Assembly: GCA_017881725.1 (NCBI GenBank)
Contig: JADGQO010000094.1
Span: 1-36,031, forward strand
Source of the DNA: Fibrobacteria bacterium
GTDB lineage: Bacteria > Fibrobacterota > Fibrobacteria > UBA11236
DNA: 36,031 nucleotides
Direction: 5' to 3'
Shown: one piece after another, positions 15,604 through 24,022 of the stretch
How positions within the stretch are numbered: position 1 is the first letter of the stretch
Layout of the letters: the number at the start of each line of letters is the position of its first letter
Translations under genes and position numbers: made by a program
Notes under the pieces: generated by a model
The model's database searches: none
What the model was told of the DNA's origin: nothing
Seen by the model: the letters and a program-made list of their open reading frames with translations, nothing else

Positions 15604-17999
15604 GGAAGCTTCCGGGCCAGAATACGGAATCGATCGATGGCGACGGGCGCCAAATTCTCGGCGGTGCGGACCCGCTCCAGGCGCACGAAATAAGGATCGG
15701 CCGCGACGGGAAAGGGCATCAGGCTCACCCAGGCGGAATCCCCGGTTACGTCGGCCCAGAAATCCCCCGACAACATCGTATCCATGCGCTTGGGATCCGA
15801 TCCCCCCAGGAGACGCAGGCGCAAGCGTTGCTTACCGCCGGAGACATCCTCGCGCAGCAAGGCCTCCAGGCCCGCCGCCGCGCCCTTCAGGCCGCGCAGC
15901 CGGAAGACCACGCCCTCGCCGCCCCGGGAAAGGGAAATGGAATCCCCGGGCAGGGAATGATCCAAGGACTCCACGGCGGAATCGCCGGCGGCCACGAAGC
16001 GTTGATCCGGCGAACCGGGGTAATGCCCGCGTCCGTCCAATCCGGCATAGGTATCTCGCGTGTTACCCTGGGACGACGCGGCTTCGGAATCCGGCGCGGC
16101 CGGCAAATCCGGGAACAATTGCGCGGGCCCTAACGGCTTGAACCCCAGTTTCGGAGCCAGCGCGGGTTGGCCCTCGCGTGTGAATACGGCGTCGGTGACC
16201 TCGCCCGCGCCGTTGCGCCGGAAAGTCAAACGGCAATCGCATTGGGGACTGAAGAAAACGCTGTCCGACGCCGCCAGGTACGCGTGCGCGTGCATGCCCG
16301 GGATGGCCACCGAGAGGCTGTCGCCCTGTGGTGAGGCGGAGACCGTAATGGAGTCCTGGCCCCAAGCGTAGGCGCCGTTCCATACCGCGATATGAGCCGC
16401 ATCCGCAGGGACGCCACGCCGGGAAGCCAAGGCCTGGAGGTAGGCGGAAATGGAGTCGGGAATGCTTTGACCGGTATCCTTGGCGGCCGTGAAGCGGGTT
16501 CCCGATCCCGAGGCCATGATTTTTTCCATCGCGCCGGATTGCAGGACGATTTCCAATTGCAGGTCGCGCGCGCGGGTGAAAAAATGCAGGGAGTCGATCG
16601 CTTCCATGCGGTACGCGCCGAAGTCCGGGATATAGGCCCACAATCCGCCGTCCTCGAGTTTCAGGCAAAAAGGATGGAAAGGCTGGAAACGATACGCGCC
16701 TTCCAATCCGCCCAGGTAGCCCGCCGCCAATTCCCGCGCCTGGGTCGGCTCCGTCACTTCGGCCGGAGGCGATCCGGGAGGATTGAAAAAATTGTCGCTT
16801 GCCCCCAAATCGATGCGGATGGTGTCCTTGCCGTCCAGGACGCGGCAGGAATATTGGTCGCCGCAGGTGATCAGGTTATAGCCCAGATGCAATTTCTGTT
16901 TGTCGATGACACGGAATGAACTGAACCGTTCGCCGTCCATCATGGCGTCGAAATCACTCTGATCGCGGATGTAGATCACTTGATACAACCGCGTGCGGCC
17001 GGCCACCCAATCCTGTCCGGGTGCATCATGCCCGGTATAGGGATAGTCCGCCCAGCCTTGGGAAAGCGCTGCGTCCGTCATTGCCGAATAATGACCCGCG
17101 AAATTCAACAAGGCTCCCGTCGCCATGCGCAGGATCTTTTCGAATTCCGCCTTGCTGCCGGGTTTGGGAAACAGGCGGCGGCGGTAGGGGAGCTCGCAGG
17201 AAAAAGCGAATCCGGCGGTGGGGGAAATGATCCGGTAATTGTCGTTGTTGCGCTTGCGCACGGCGAAAAAGCTTTCCCAGCGATTCAAATCCTCCAGCAA
17301 CCGGGCCCGATAATAAATGACGTTCCACCACAGCCCGTAAGGCCCCGCATCCGGACGCTGGGAAGTCCAGAGGGTGTCCGATTTTCCGTCCAGGCTCCGC
17401 GCCACCGAACCGAAAGCGCCGACATCGTAGGTTTCCGTCACGTCCACGGGATTGGCATGATAGACGGAGAGCACGCGCAAGGAATCCGCCAGGCCGGTGT
17501 AAATGGCGTAGAGCGAGTCCACTTGCCGGTTGGCTGCCAGGAAATTCGGATCGATCAGCCGATCCAATCGTCCGTTGTCGTTTATGTCGGAGTACAACCA
17601 GAACGTCCCCAAAGCCAAGTCCGGCGACTCCAGCACCTCGGGCGGGGGCGGATCGCGCAGGTCGAGGGAAAAGTTGAACGGCGGGGTCATGTCCACGCGC
17701 GCATTCAGAGGCACGTTAGTGTATTCCCGAGGGCCGACGAACTGCCAGACCAAAGCGATTTTGGGATTGGTGATTTCCAAGGCCCGCGTGGGATGCGCTT
17801 GATAGACGCTGTCGAAAACCAAGGAGGTCCGACCCTGGAAGTGGCCGATAACGGGCTGACTGTCCGGGGACGCTGGATCAACGATGGTGCCATCGGGGAC
17901 GCACGATTGGACGGCCAGGGCTGCAAACATCAGGTTAGCAAGCGGCCTAAGATGGTAAAATCCTCGTGATTTGCGATGGCGGATAGCCGGTGCCTGCAT
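15600..17999 (-). CDS. Large outer-membrane/periplasmic lipoprotein of unknown function
   Basis: The 799-residue product starts with a basic region and hydrophobic segment (about 18-30) ending in AVQSC, an atypical lipobox with Cys33 as lipidated residue. The rest is beta-rich with few recognisable domains. An aspartate loop DINDNGRLD (about 150-160) looks like a calcium-binding or dockerin/thrombospondin-like loop. Later come many short beta segments with repeated SDS and DS-rich turns. I do not recognise a family. It is the first gene of the operon with the ECF sigma factor, whose start overlaps its stop, so a role as outer-membrane sensor or client of the sigma/caspase module is a reasonable inference. 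The ATG has GGAA at the right distance. An AT-rich leader with a TATACT -10-like hexamer precedes it. Confidence 0.75.
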   Translation of the reverse strand: MQAPAIRHRKSRGFYHLRPLANLMFAALAVQSCVPDGTIVDPASPDSQPVIGHFQGRTSLVFDSVYQAHPTRALEITNPKIALVWQFVGPREYTNVPLNARVDMTPPFNFSLDLRDPPPPEVLESPDLALGTFWLYSDINDNGRLDRLIDPNFLAANRQVDSLYAIYTGLADSLRVLSVYHANPVDVTETYDVGAFGSVARSLDGKSDTLWTSQRPDAGPYGLWWNVIYYRARLLEDLNRWESFFAVRKRNNDNYRIISPTAGFAFSCELPYRRRLFPKPGSKAEFEKILRMATGALLNFAGHYSAMTDAALSQGWADYPYTGHDAPGQDWVAGRTRLYQVIYIRDQSDFDAMMDGERFSSFRVIDKQKLHLGYNLITCGDQYSCRVLDGKDTIRIDLGASDNFFNPPGSPPAEVTEPTQARELAAGYLGGLEGAYRFQPFHPFCLKLEDGGLWAYIPDFGAYRMEAIDSLHFFTRARDLQLEIVLQSGAMEKIMASGSGTRFTAAKDTGQSIPDSISAYLQALASRRGVPADAAHIAVWNGAYAWGQDSITVSASPQGDSLSVAIPGMHAHAYLAASDSVFFSPQCDCRLTFRRNGAGEVTDAVFTREGQPALAPKLGFKPLGPAQLFPDLPAAPDSEAASSQGNTRDTYAGLDGRGHYPGSPDQRFVAAGDSAVESLDHSLPGDSISLSRGGEGVVFRLRGLKGAAAGLEALLREDVSGGKQRLRLRLLGGSDPKRMDTMLSGDFWADVTGDSAWVSLMPFPVAADPYFVRLERVRTAENLAPVAIDRFRILARKLP

Positions 18000-18018
18000 G
18001 TCTCAATTCCGTAAAATA

Positions 18019-18047
18019 AGTATAAGATATCTAACCATTGATCGTTG
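18019..18047 (-). promoter_or_regulatory. Possible promoter of the lipoprotein/sigma/caspase operon
   Basis: A strongly AT-rich pocket lies 20-50 bases upstream of the operon's first ATG. It includes TATACT (18024 to 18019 on the minus strand, five of six consensus bases) with CAACGA 17 bases before it. That -35 is poor for sigma-70 but resembles GCAAC-type -35 elements of ECF sigma factors, so autoregulation is possible. The palindrome AGATATCT overlaps (18025-18032). Confidence 0.3.
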
Positions 18048-18194
18048 CGACTGCAAATTTGGGCGATCGCCTTCCAAGTCCGGATTTATGGGCCTTCCAC
18101 GTGGACTAAGCGTCAATCCCCGAGTTGCCGATCGCAAAAAACCGTACCTTCTCCAGCCGTCTCAAATCCTCCCGCTCCCGCCTTCGGCCACAGC

Positions 18195-18224
18195 TTGATC
18201 CGCAGAAAACCCAAGCCCTATAAT
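18195..18224 (+). promoter_or_regulatory. Sigma-70-type promoter of the SH3b protein gene
   Basis: TTGATC (18195-18200) and a perfect TATAAT (18219-18224) are spaced by 18 bases. Transcription would start near 18231, about 60 bases before the TTG start codon. It is one of the best promoter matches in the window. Confidence 0.65.
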
Positions 18225-18290
18225 CTCTGAAAGGCCAAGGGACGGAAACCGCGCCCACGGCCCGCTGCGCTTACGTCGAAGGGAACGCAC

Positions 18291-19091
18291 TTGTCCAGGT
18301 TGATCGCACCCTTGGTTTTATTGGGTCTGCTTCCCATCGCCCCGGCCATGGCATACGGCACCTTGCCGGACAATCCCATCGCGTTCAGCAATTGCACCGC
18401 CAAGGTCAAGGTCGACGCTGCGCGCCTGCGCTCCGGCCCGTCGTTGAATGCTCCCATCCTTGGCGTCCGCGTGCAAGACAGCCCCATCTTCGTGACCAAG
18501 GTGGTAGGAAAATGGGTCCAGGTGATGACCGATGACGGGGAGTCCGCATTCATGGCGGCGTACCTGTTGGCCTTCCCGGCCGAAGAGATGTTGGAGCAAT
18601 GGAAAAAAGACGCTCCGTCGCCGAGCGTGGGAAAAAAGGCCAAGGTGAAGTGGGCCCAAGTGAATTTCCGAAAATATCCGTCCGGACGCTCGCCCGTGAT
18701 GGGACATTTCAGTCACAACGATGAGGTTGCCGTGCTCACCGATTTGGGCAATGGGTGGAGCCTGGTCGAAGCCCGTGCGGCGAAAGGCGAAGCGAGCAGC
18801 ATCGGGTCAGAAGGCAGCGGCTTCGGACCTGAAGTCCGAGCTTTCGGGTTCATCTCCAATCGCGCCTTGGCCGCGCCGGACGTGCCGGATCCGCCTTACT
18901 GGATTACGCCGCTGGCGCGCGTGCATCTCAATCCCGGTCAGAAAATGGAAATAACGCCGCGTATCGAATCGCCGGCCGAGTATTGCGCCCGCACCGCCTG
19001 GACGCCGGAGTTGTTCGCGATGCAAACAATGAAAGCCAAGGGTAGACGCACGCTGGAATCGCAGCCGCGTGAGTTGCTGGCCAGCCGCTGA
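18291..19091 (+). CDS. Exported protein with two SH3b-like domains
   Basis: The 266-residue product has a signal peptide (1-21, cleavage after PAMA). A first SH3b domain follows (about 36-90: VKVDAARLRSGPSLNAPILG...VVGKWVQVM), then a second (about 113-195: AQVNFRKYPSGRSPVMGHF...LGNGWSLVEAR). SH3b domains bind cell-wall or other peptides in the periplasm. The second domain is interrupted by a Gly/Ser/Glu-rich insert at about 163-183 that carries a small inverted repeat in the DNA (18823-18839). The last 70 residues are unrecognised. The start is TTG, chosen because AAGGGA lies six bases upstream and the signal peptide begins there. A good promoter is found at 18195-18224. It converges with the following barrel gene. 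Confidence 0.8.
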   Translation: MSRLIAPLVLLGLLPIAPAMAYGTLPDNPIAFSNCTAKVKVDAARLRSGPSLNAPILGVRVQDSPIFVTKVVGKWVQVMTDDGESAFMAAYLLAFPAEEMLEQWKKDAPSPSVGKKAKVKWAQVNFRKYPSGRSPVMGHFSHNDEVAVLTDLGNGWSLVEARAAKGEASSIGSEGSGFGPEVRAFGFISNRALAAPDVPDPPYWITPLARVHLNPGQKMEITPRIESPAEYCARTAWTPELFAMQTMKAKGRRTLESQPRELLASR

Positions 19092-19112
19092 ACAGGTAAC
19101 CCAGACGTTTCC

Positions 19113-19128
19113 GTATCCGCCGGGATAC
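19113..19128. terminator. Small hairpin between convergent genes
   Basis: GTATCC and GGATAC form a 6-bp stem with a 4-base loop. It lies between the stop of the SH3b gene (19091) and that of the barrel gene (19136). There is no T-run on either strand, so it is a weak bidirectional terminator candidate. Confidence 0.35.
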
Positions 19129-19135
19129 CTCGTCC

Positions 19136-21049
19136 CTACAACCTCGCCGACAATCCGCCCAGAATCCGGAAGCGCAGGGGATTGCCGTCCGGCTGCTCTT
19201 GGATGTCGTGACCGAAAGCATGCAAGGCGGAAATCCATAACTTCATTTTTCCTTGTAGAAACGATTGGCTCACGCTCACGTTGTTTTCGAAATGCGATGG
19301 GGTTTTGAAAACCGGGCCCCAACCGCGCACTTCCTTGGGACCGATATAGGTGACCTGTGCATCGGCGGTCAAACCGAAGGGCAACGCATACCCCAGGCCA
19401 CCACCCGTCCACCAGGGACTGGGCAGAAACTCGATGGAATCGACATCCGGCCCCCAGAATTTCCGGACCGCTCCGTCGGCGTTCCAGGATAGACCCCGTT
19501 CGGAACCGCCCTTGGCATACAGCCGCACCGTCGCATTCTGCAAATGGGAATCGCTGCCGACATAGGATCCGCGTCGCAGGATTGCTCCAGCTACGGTATC
19601 TAAGGCTTGCAGATTGAAGATCGGATATTCCCATTCCATCCCGACGTTTCCGGCCAAGCCCAATTCGAAGGCGGATCGTTTTTCCGACGCTTCCGCTTCC
19701 ACGGCGAAACCGCGCGCTTGCAATCCCGGTTGGCTCGCGGCTTGAAAGGAGGTATCCGGTCCCAGGTATTCCGTAGGCGTTTCGTAACCCTCCATGCGCT
19801 CCCGAAAATACCCTTTAAGCGTTTCCCGAATGCGATGCGGCCCCCATTTTTCCTGCAACTCTTCGCTATGGACCACGGACAAAATGCGATCGCGGAAGGC
19901 CAAAGTGCCCTGAGTGACCAAGGTGACGGGGATCGAATCTGGAGCGGCCCAATCCTGATGATAACGAAAACGGAAGGGATAGGTTTTCTCCACGAAAGGA
20001 CGAAAAACCGAATCGGAAATCATTTCGCGTCTTTGGAAGCCCAGGTCCAGGCGCCACTTCCAATTGCCCTCAGAGGCGCCCAAAAATCCCAAGCTGAGCT
20101 CCGATCGCCGCCAATGCGCGGAATAGAAAGAATGCCGCTGCGGGGAATCCCATTCCTGATCGACCAATTGCAAACCGAACTCCTCACCGACCTTATAGAC
20201 GAGGTCGGCATTATAGCCTTCCCACGCATAGGCCCGGCCCGAAACCGGCGACAGGGTCCACCAGTCTCCCCGGTTGTACTGGGTCGAAATCGAGGTTCCG
20301 CGATGATCGAAAACTCCACCGATGGCGGCGATACTGCGTTCCGGAAGGGCGTCGCTGAGCCAGGCCAGGCGCGCATCGTTGCCCGTTCCGTACACGGCTT
20401 TGCGCGCCGGATAAGCCGTGGAGGAAAACAACGCGTTTTGATCCAACCCTCCATGAACCCGTAACTCCGGAGTCACCCCCCAGGTCGCGTCGCCCAGCAG
20501 CGCGGCCGTCGCATCGCCCGCCTTTCCGGGACCGTTATCAGATCCCCCGGTCAGGTCGCCCAACTCCTGGCTGCCCTGCATGCGGACGGTGAAGGTTCCG
20601 CTGTCACCGAGCCAAGCACGATCCACGCCGAACCGGAGGAAAGGCTGGTCGGGCCAGAGGAAAGCGTTGATGTCGCCTTGGGCTTGGTAGAAATCACGGC
20701 CGGATACGAAGCCCTGCTGCCCGTCCCGGAGGAAATGGTTTTGCGGCTCTTCGATGCGATCCCGCAGGAATTCGTTCTCGACGGTGATGGCCGGCGGCTT
20801 GTCCCAGGACGGGGGTTTGTCTTTGGCTGCGGCACCGGGTGCCGCCGAGCCCGCCGACCCATCCGCACCCCGTGCGGCCGCATCCGGTGCATCCGCGCGG
20901 GAAACCTGGATCAGGGACAGGCAAGCCGCGAAAAGGGTGACGGCCTTTATCGCAGAGAGGCCCATGGCGGCCCTGGGGGCGGAGGCACCGAGTGCGGTTT
21001 TAAAAAAGGCGGAGACGCCCGGAGCGGCGAGGGATGGGGTTTCAATCAT
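19136..21049 (-). CDS. Outer-membrane beta-barrel protein of unknown function
   Basis: The 637-residue product has an export signal (hydrophobic about 34-47, RADA cleavage near 54) and an Ala/Gly/Asp-rich spacer. After WDKPPAITVENEFLRDRI come many amphipathic strands with the alternating aromatic pattern of a large barrel. Gly-rich turns and an end in GGLSARL fit this. I do not recognise the family; it may be a porin or fibre-attachment-like protein. Two starts are possible: 21049, which overlaps the end of rsmB by 8 bases, and 20965 (MGLSAIKAV), which would place the signal peptide right at the N terminus and has AGGG at good distance. I give the longer one. It is coupled to rsmB and probably transcribed with it. 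Confidence 0.75.
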   Translation of the reverse strand: MIETPSLAAPGVSAFFKTALGASAPRAAMGLSAIKAVTLFAACLSLIQVSRADAPDAAARGADGSAGSAAPGAAAKDKPPSWDKPPAITVENEFLRDRIEEPQNHFLRDGQQGFVSGRDFYQAQGDINAFLWPDQPFLRFGVDRAWLGDSGTFTVRMQGSQELGDLTGGSDNGPGKAGDATAALLGDATWGVTPELRVHGGLDQNALFSSTAYPARKAVYGTGNDARLAWLSDALPERSIAAIGGVFDHRGTSISTQYNRGDWWTLSPVSGRAYAWEGYNADLVYKVGEEFGLQLVDQEWDSPQRHSFYSAHWRRSELSLGFLGASEGNWKWRLDLGFQRREMISDSVFRPFVEKTYPFRFRYHQDWAAPDSIPVTLVTQGTLAFRDRILSVVHSEELQEKWGPHRIRETLKGYFRERMEGYETPTEYLGPDTSFQAASQPGLQARGFAVEAEASEKRSAFELGLAGNVGMEWEYPIFNLQALDTVAGAILRRGSYVGSDSHLQNATVRLYAKGGSERGLSWNADGAVRKFWGPDVDSIEFLPSPWWTGGGLGYALPFGLTADAQVTYIGPKEVRGWGPVFKTPSHFENNVSVSQSFLQGKMKLWISALHAFGHDIQEQPDGNPLRFRILGGLSARL

Positions 21050-22610
21050 GGATGGCCGTTTCCTTTCTTTCGAGGCGCGCGCCGAAAAAGCCGTCGTACT
21101 CGGTTTGCCCGGGATGCAACCACAGGCAGCCGCTGCGCACGGCCCAGGCGGGCAGGCGGCCCGCGGCGTCGACCTTGCGCCAGCCCGGATGGGAAGCCAA
21201 AAAGGCCTTGACCACCTGGTGGGTTTCCTCCTCCTCGGGGCTACACGTAGCGTAGATAATACGTCCCTTAGAGGTTACCAGATCGGCCGCTTGGGAGAGC
21301 AAAGCGGTTTGCGTCGCGGCCAGGCGGGCCATGGATTCGGGGCTGTGCGACCAGCGGGCCTCGGGACGGCGGCCCAAGACGCCCAGGTTGCTGCAGGGCG
21401 CGTCCACGAGCACCAGGTCGAAACGCGCGCGCAAGGCCGGGCGGGCCGGATCCATCACCAACGGCAGCAAATTGCAGTGGCCCAGGCGTTCCCGGGCGTC
21501 GGCGATGCGGCGCAGCCGCCGGAAAGAGAGATCGTTGCACACGATGGGAGAGACGTCCGCCCCGGCCAGGCCCAGGTAACCGGCGCGTTCCGCCACCGCC
21601 GCCGCTTTGCCACCGGGGGCGGAGCACAAGTCCAGCATGGATTCCCCGGGACGCCAATCGGCCAGCTCGGCAATCAGCCAGGCCGCCGGATCCTGGAAGG
21701 CGATTTTCCCGTCCGCGAACAGTTGCGAATGGAGCGCTGTTTCGCCTCCGCGCCCGCGCGCGTCGTGCCGAGCCTCTGCGCCCGCATTAGGTTCAGTAGA
21801 CGCCTCCCCAACGATTTCCCGGCGCGGAACCGGCGTCGCCCTCAAGAATAAAGGCGCGTCCGGATCGGTTTCCGTCGCGACGCCCAGAGCGGCCAGCTCC
21901 GCTTGCGCGGCGAGGACGTATTGCGGAGCGGCCGCAGATTTCGCCCGGGTTTCTACCGATGCCACCGGCGCGGGGTCGACCATCGACGACAGGGGTGTTT
22001 CGGAAGGCGGCAGCGGCGTGTCGGTCGGCGGCAGGGTTGCCGTCGCCATCCCCCAAGACGGATTCGCCCGGAACGGATTCACGCGGATCCACAGCGGCGC
22101 TTCCTGGTTATTCCGCTCCAACGCCTTCAGCATCCCCTTCGCGCCCAACCGTTTATGCCAGCGTTCCAGCATCCACAGGGGATGCGAATACGTCACCGCG
22201 AGGTCCCGCAATTTCAGACCAGCGGGTTTTTGCAAACCGTCCTTGGCCAATTTATTCAGAACGGCGTTCACGAATTTGGCTTCGCGGTCACCGGCGCGCC
22301 GCTTGGCCAACTCCACGGCCACGTTCACGGCCGCGAAAGCGGGCACGTCCATGAAAAAAAGCTGGAACGCGGACAGGCGCAGGAGCGGGCGGAGTAGGCC
22401 CTTGGGATTCTTTTCGGCGTGGCGGTGGATATTGAAGTCCAGAAGCGAGAGATTGCGGATGACCCCCAGGCAGATTTCCCGGACCAGGGCCCGATCCGGC
22501 TTTTCCAGCGCGGAAGTACAGGGCGTGAACAGGTCCTTCAAAAAAGCACCCTTGCTTTCATGTTCTAAAAGGATGTTCAGAGCGGCTTCCCGCGAGGCAT
22601 AACCTTGCAA
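21042..22610 (-). CDS. rsmB: 16S rRNA (cytosine-C5)-methyltransferase, RsmB/Sun family, with inserts
   Basis: The enzyme methylates a cytosine (C967 in E. coli numbering) of 16S rRNA with SAM. A NusB-like RNA-binding domain fills about 1-150 (YASREAALNIL, AVNVAVELAKR, FVNAVLNKLA). The methyltransferase domain has LCSAPGGKAAA (motif I, about 329-338) and VDAPCSNLG (Cys406). It also has YATCSPEEEE, whose Cys456 is the other conserved cysteine of the catalytic pair. At 522 residues it is about 80 longer than usual. The excess lies in two Pro/Ser/Thr/Ala-rich in-frame inserts at about 183-229 and 262-293, before the SAM domain. The start is TTG with GGGAG six bases upstream. The downstream barrel gene overlaps its end. 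Confidence 0.95.
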   Translation of the reverse strand: MQGYASREAALNILLEHESKGAFLKDLFTPCTSALEKPDRALVREICLGVIRNLSLLDFNIHRHAEKNPKGLLRPLLRLSAFQLFFMDVPAFAAVNVAVELAKRRAGDREAKFVNAVLNKLAKDGLQKPAGLKLRDLAVTYSHPLWMLERWHKRLGAKGMLKALERNNQEAPLWIRVNPFRANPSWGMATATLPPTDTPLPPSETPLSSMVDPAPVASVETRAKSAAAPQYVLAAQAELAALGVATETDPDAPLFLRATPVPRREIVGEASTEPNAGAEARHDARGRGGETALHSQLFADGKIAFQDPAAWLIAELADWRPGESMLDLCSAPGGKAAAVAERAGYLGLAGADVSPIVCNDLSFRRLRRIADARERLGHCNLLPLVMDPARPALRARFDLVLVDAPCSNLGVLGRRPEARWSHSPESMARLAATQTALLSQAADLVTSKGRIIYATCSPEEEETHQVVKAFLASHPGWRKVDAAGRLPAWAVRSGCLWLHPGQTEYDGFFGARLERKETAIHD

Positions 22611-22870
22611 ATGCTTCTCCCAGGGCCCGGAAATTAGCTAATCGGCCCGTGGTCGACACATAGGGCCCTTACCGGGAAATTTTCGGGGCGGCGGCATTCC
22701 TTTCGAGGCAGACGTATTCCATACATGCGGCGCATCGCGAGAGAATTATGTATTCTTTGGGTAGGTTTTCGGTTCTGAACCGCGTCTCAGGCCAACCTTT
22801 CGTTCATCATCTTTCAGTTTTTCGTCATCCAACATTTTTCGGTTTTCGTGTTTTCAGAAAGGCAAGCATT
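22611..22870. other. Intergenic region with palindrome and T-rich leader
   Basis: This 260-base gap lies between divergent rsmB and the LamG lipoprotein gene. It contains the 10-bp palindrome ATTAGCTAAT (22633-22642) inside flanking GGGCC and GGCCC arms, two copies of AGGGCCC followed by a GGAAATT segment, and a T-rich stretch from 22757 that could be an unstructured leader. No convincing -35/-10 pair. An ATG at 22748 with GAGAGA upstream opens the same frame as the LamG gene, but the encoded 41 residues look like translated leader. Confidence 0.45.
22633..22642. repeat. Palindrome upstream of rsmB and LamG gene
   Basis: ATTAGCTAAT, with GGGCC and GGCCC close on either side, lies 23 bases upstream of the rsmB start. 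It is a possible operator; no regulator is known. Confidence 0.3.
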
Positions 22871-23950
22871 ATGGATATCCGCAGGCTCCCGCTCATCCTC
22901 GGTCTGATTTCGCTTTGGGGTTGCCTCTCCAGGGTGGACAACGTTTCTTCCCGTTCACCGGAAACCGGATCTCTCAATTTCCGCGTCGCCATTGTCGCCG
23001 GATCCCCATTCCAGAAAATCGTCAAGTCCGCGACCCTGAATATCAGCGCTGCGGACATGGACACCTTGGTCAAACCGCTTCGCATCACCGACACGAGCGT
23101 CGAGGGCACGGTAACGGGCATTCCCGCGGGGATGAAACGGAAATTCGAAGTCAGGGTTTACGATTCGGCCAAAACCGAACGGTATCGCGGCGCGGCTGAT
23201 TGCGATATCAAGGGCAACGTCGTCACGCCGGTTACCATAAATATCACCCCCGTCATCGGCACGGCGGTGATTAACGGAGTCGTGCATGAAACCGCAACCG
23301 ACTTGGCAGCCCCCGGCTCAGCCGGGCCTTTCGCAGCCGACAGCAGCGCGATTTTCCTGGCGAACTTCGATGAAAACGTGACGGATATCATATCCGGTGT
23401 CAACGGCACTTTGGCGGAAGGAAAATATACGGCCGGAATTTTCGGTTCAGCCCTGCAATACGACTCCATCTATACGGGACGGCCGAGCCTGACCTATCCG
23501 GCCACGGAACGGAACTCGTCCCTGCCGGGAACCATCGAAGCGCTGGTTAATTACGACAAGGCTTCGGCCGGCTTCAACCATATCGTGGACAAGTCCTGGC
23601 TGTACGGCATGACGGTGTACGGCGGCAAGGTGGCTTTGGACTTCGGCAATCGCGTGTGGTGGTATTCGACCTATACCATGCCCGTTAAATCCTGGACCTA
23701 CCTGTGCGGAACGTTCGATGGTACCAAAATCCGGCTCTATGCCAACGGCGCTCCGGTGGATTCCGCCCTCTACTCCGGGGCCGCCACGGTGGATACGTCC
23801 TGGAATCTCGGAATCGGAAATGCCGCCGACTCGTCCTTCCAGGTCCCCTTCAAGGGAAAAATCGATGGGGTCCGCATTTCCCGCAAGCCGCGTTCAGCGG
23901 CGGAAATTGCCGCCACCTGGCTGCCCATCGACTCCGTTCGTCCGCGCTAA
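22871..23950 (+). CDS. LamG/concanavalin-like lipoprotein
   Basis: The 359-residue product begins MDIRRLPLILGLISLWGC, a lipoprotein signal with lipobox LWGC; I chose this ATG because AAGG lies upstream and the signal fits. Residues about 30-140 form a beta-rich domain starting SLNFRVAIVAG (carboxypeptidase-like or DUF-type). The C-terminal 180 residues form a LamG/concanavalin-A jelly roll: FDENVTDI, GTIEALVNYDKAS, WTYLCGTFDGTKIRLYANG and DGVRISRKPRS are typical family positions. LamG proteins bind sugars or surface partners, so this may act in surface adhesion or glycan binding. The gene lies upstream of the CDP-sugar genes with a 72-base gap and may not be part of their operon. Confidence 0.85.
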   Translation: MDIRRLPLILGLISLWGCLSRVDNVSSRSPETGSLNFRVAIVAGSPFQKIVKSATLNISAADMDTLVKPLRITDTSVEGTVTGIPAGMKRKFEVRVYDSAKTERYRGAADCDIKGNVVTPVTINITPVIGTAVINGVVHETATDLAAPGSAGPFAADSSAIFLANFDENVTDIISGVNGTLAEGKYTAGIFGSALQYDSIYTGRPSLTYPATERNSSLPGTIEALVNYDKASAGFNHIVDKSWLYGMTVYGGKVALDFGNRVWWYSTYTMPVKSWTYLCGTFDGTKIRLYANGAPVDSALYSGAATVDTSWNLGIGNAADSSFQVPFKGKIDGVRISRKPRSAAEIAATWLPIDSVRPR

Positions 23951-24022
23951 GCGCCGCTTACCCGGGGTTTGCTGCGAGTGATTGGGATGGAAAAGTGCGC
24001 CTAAATTACCTATTCTCTTCCC

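Noticed and set aside
22748-22870. Longer N terminus for the LamG lipoprotein starting at 22748
   Set aside because: The extra 41 residues look like translated T-rich leader and would bury the lipoprotein signal; the ATG at 22871 fits the lipobox and has a better ribosome-binding site.
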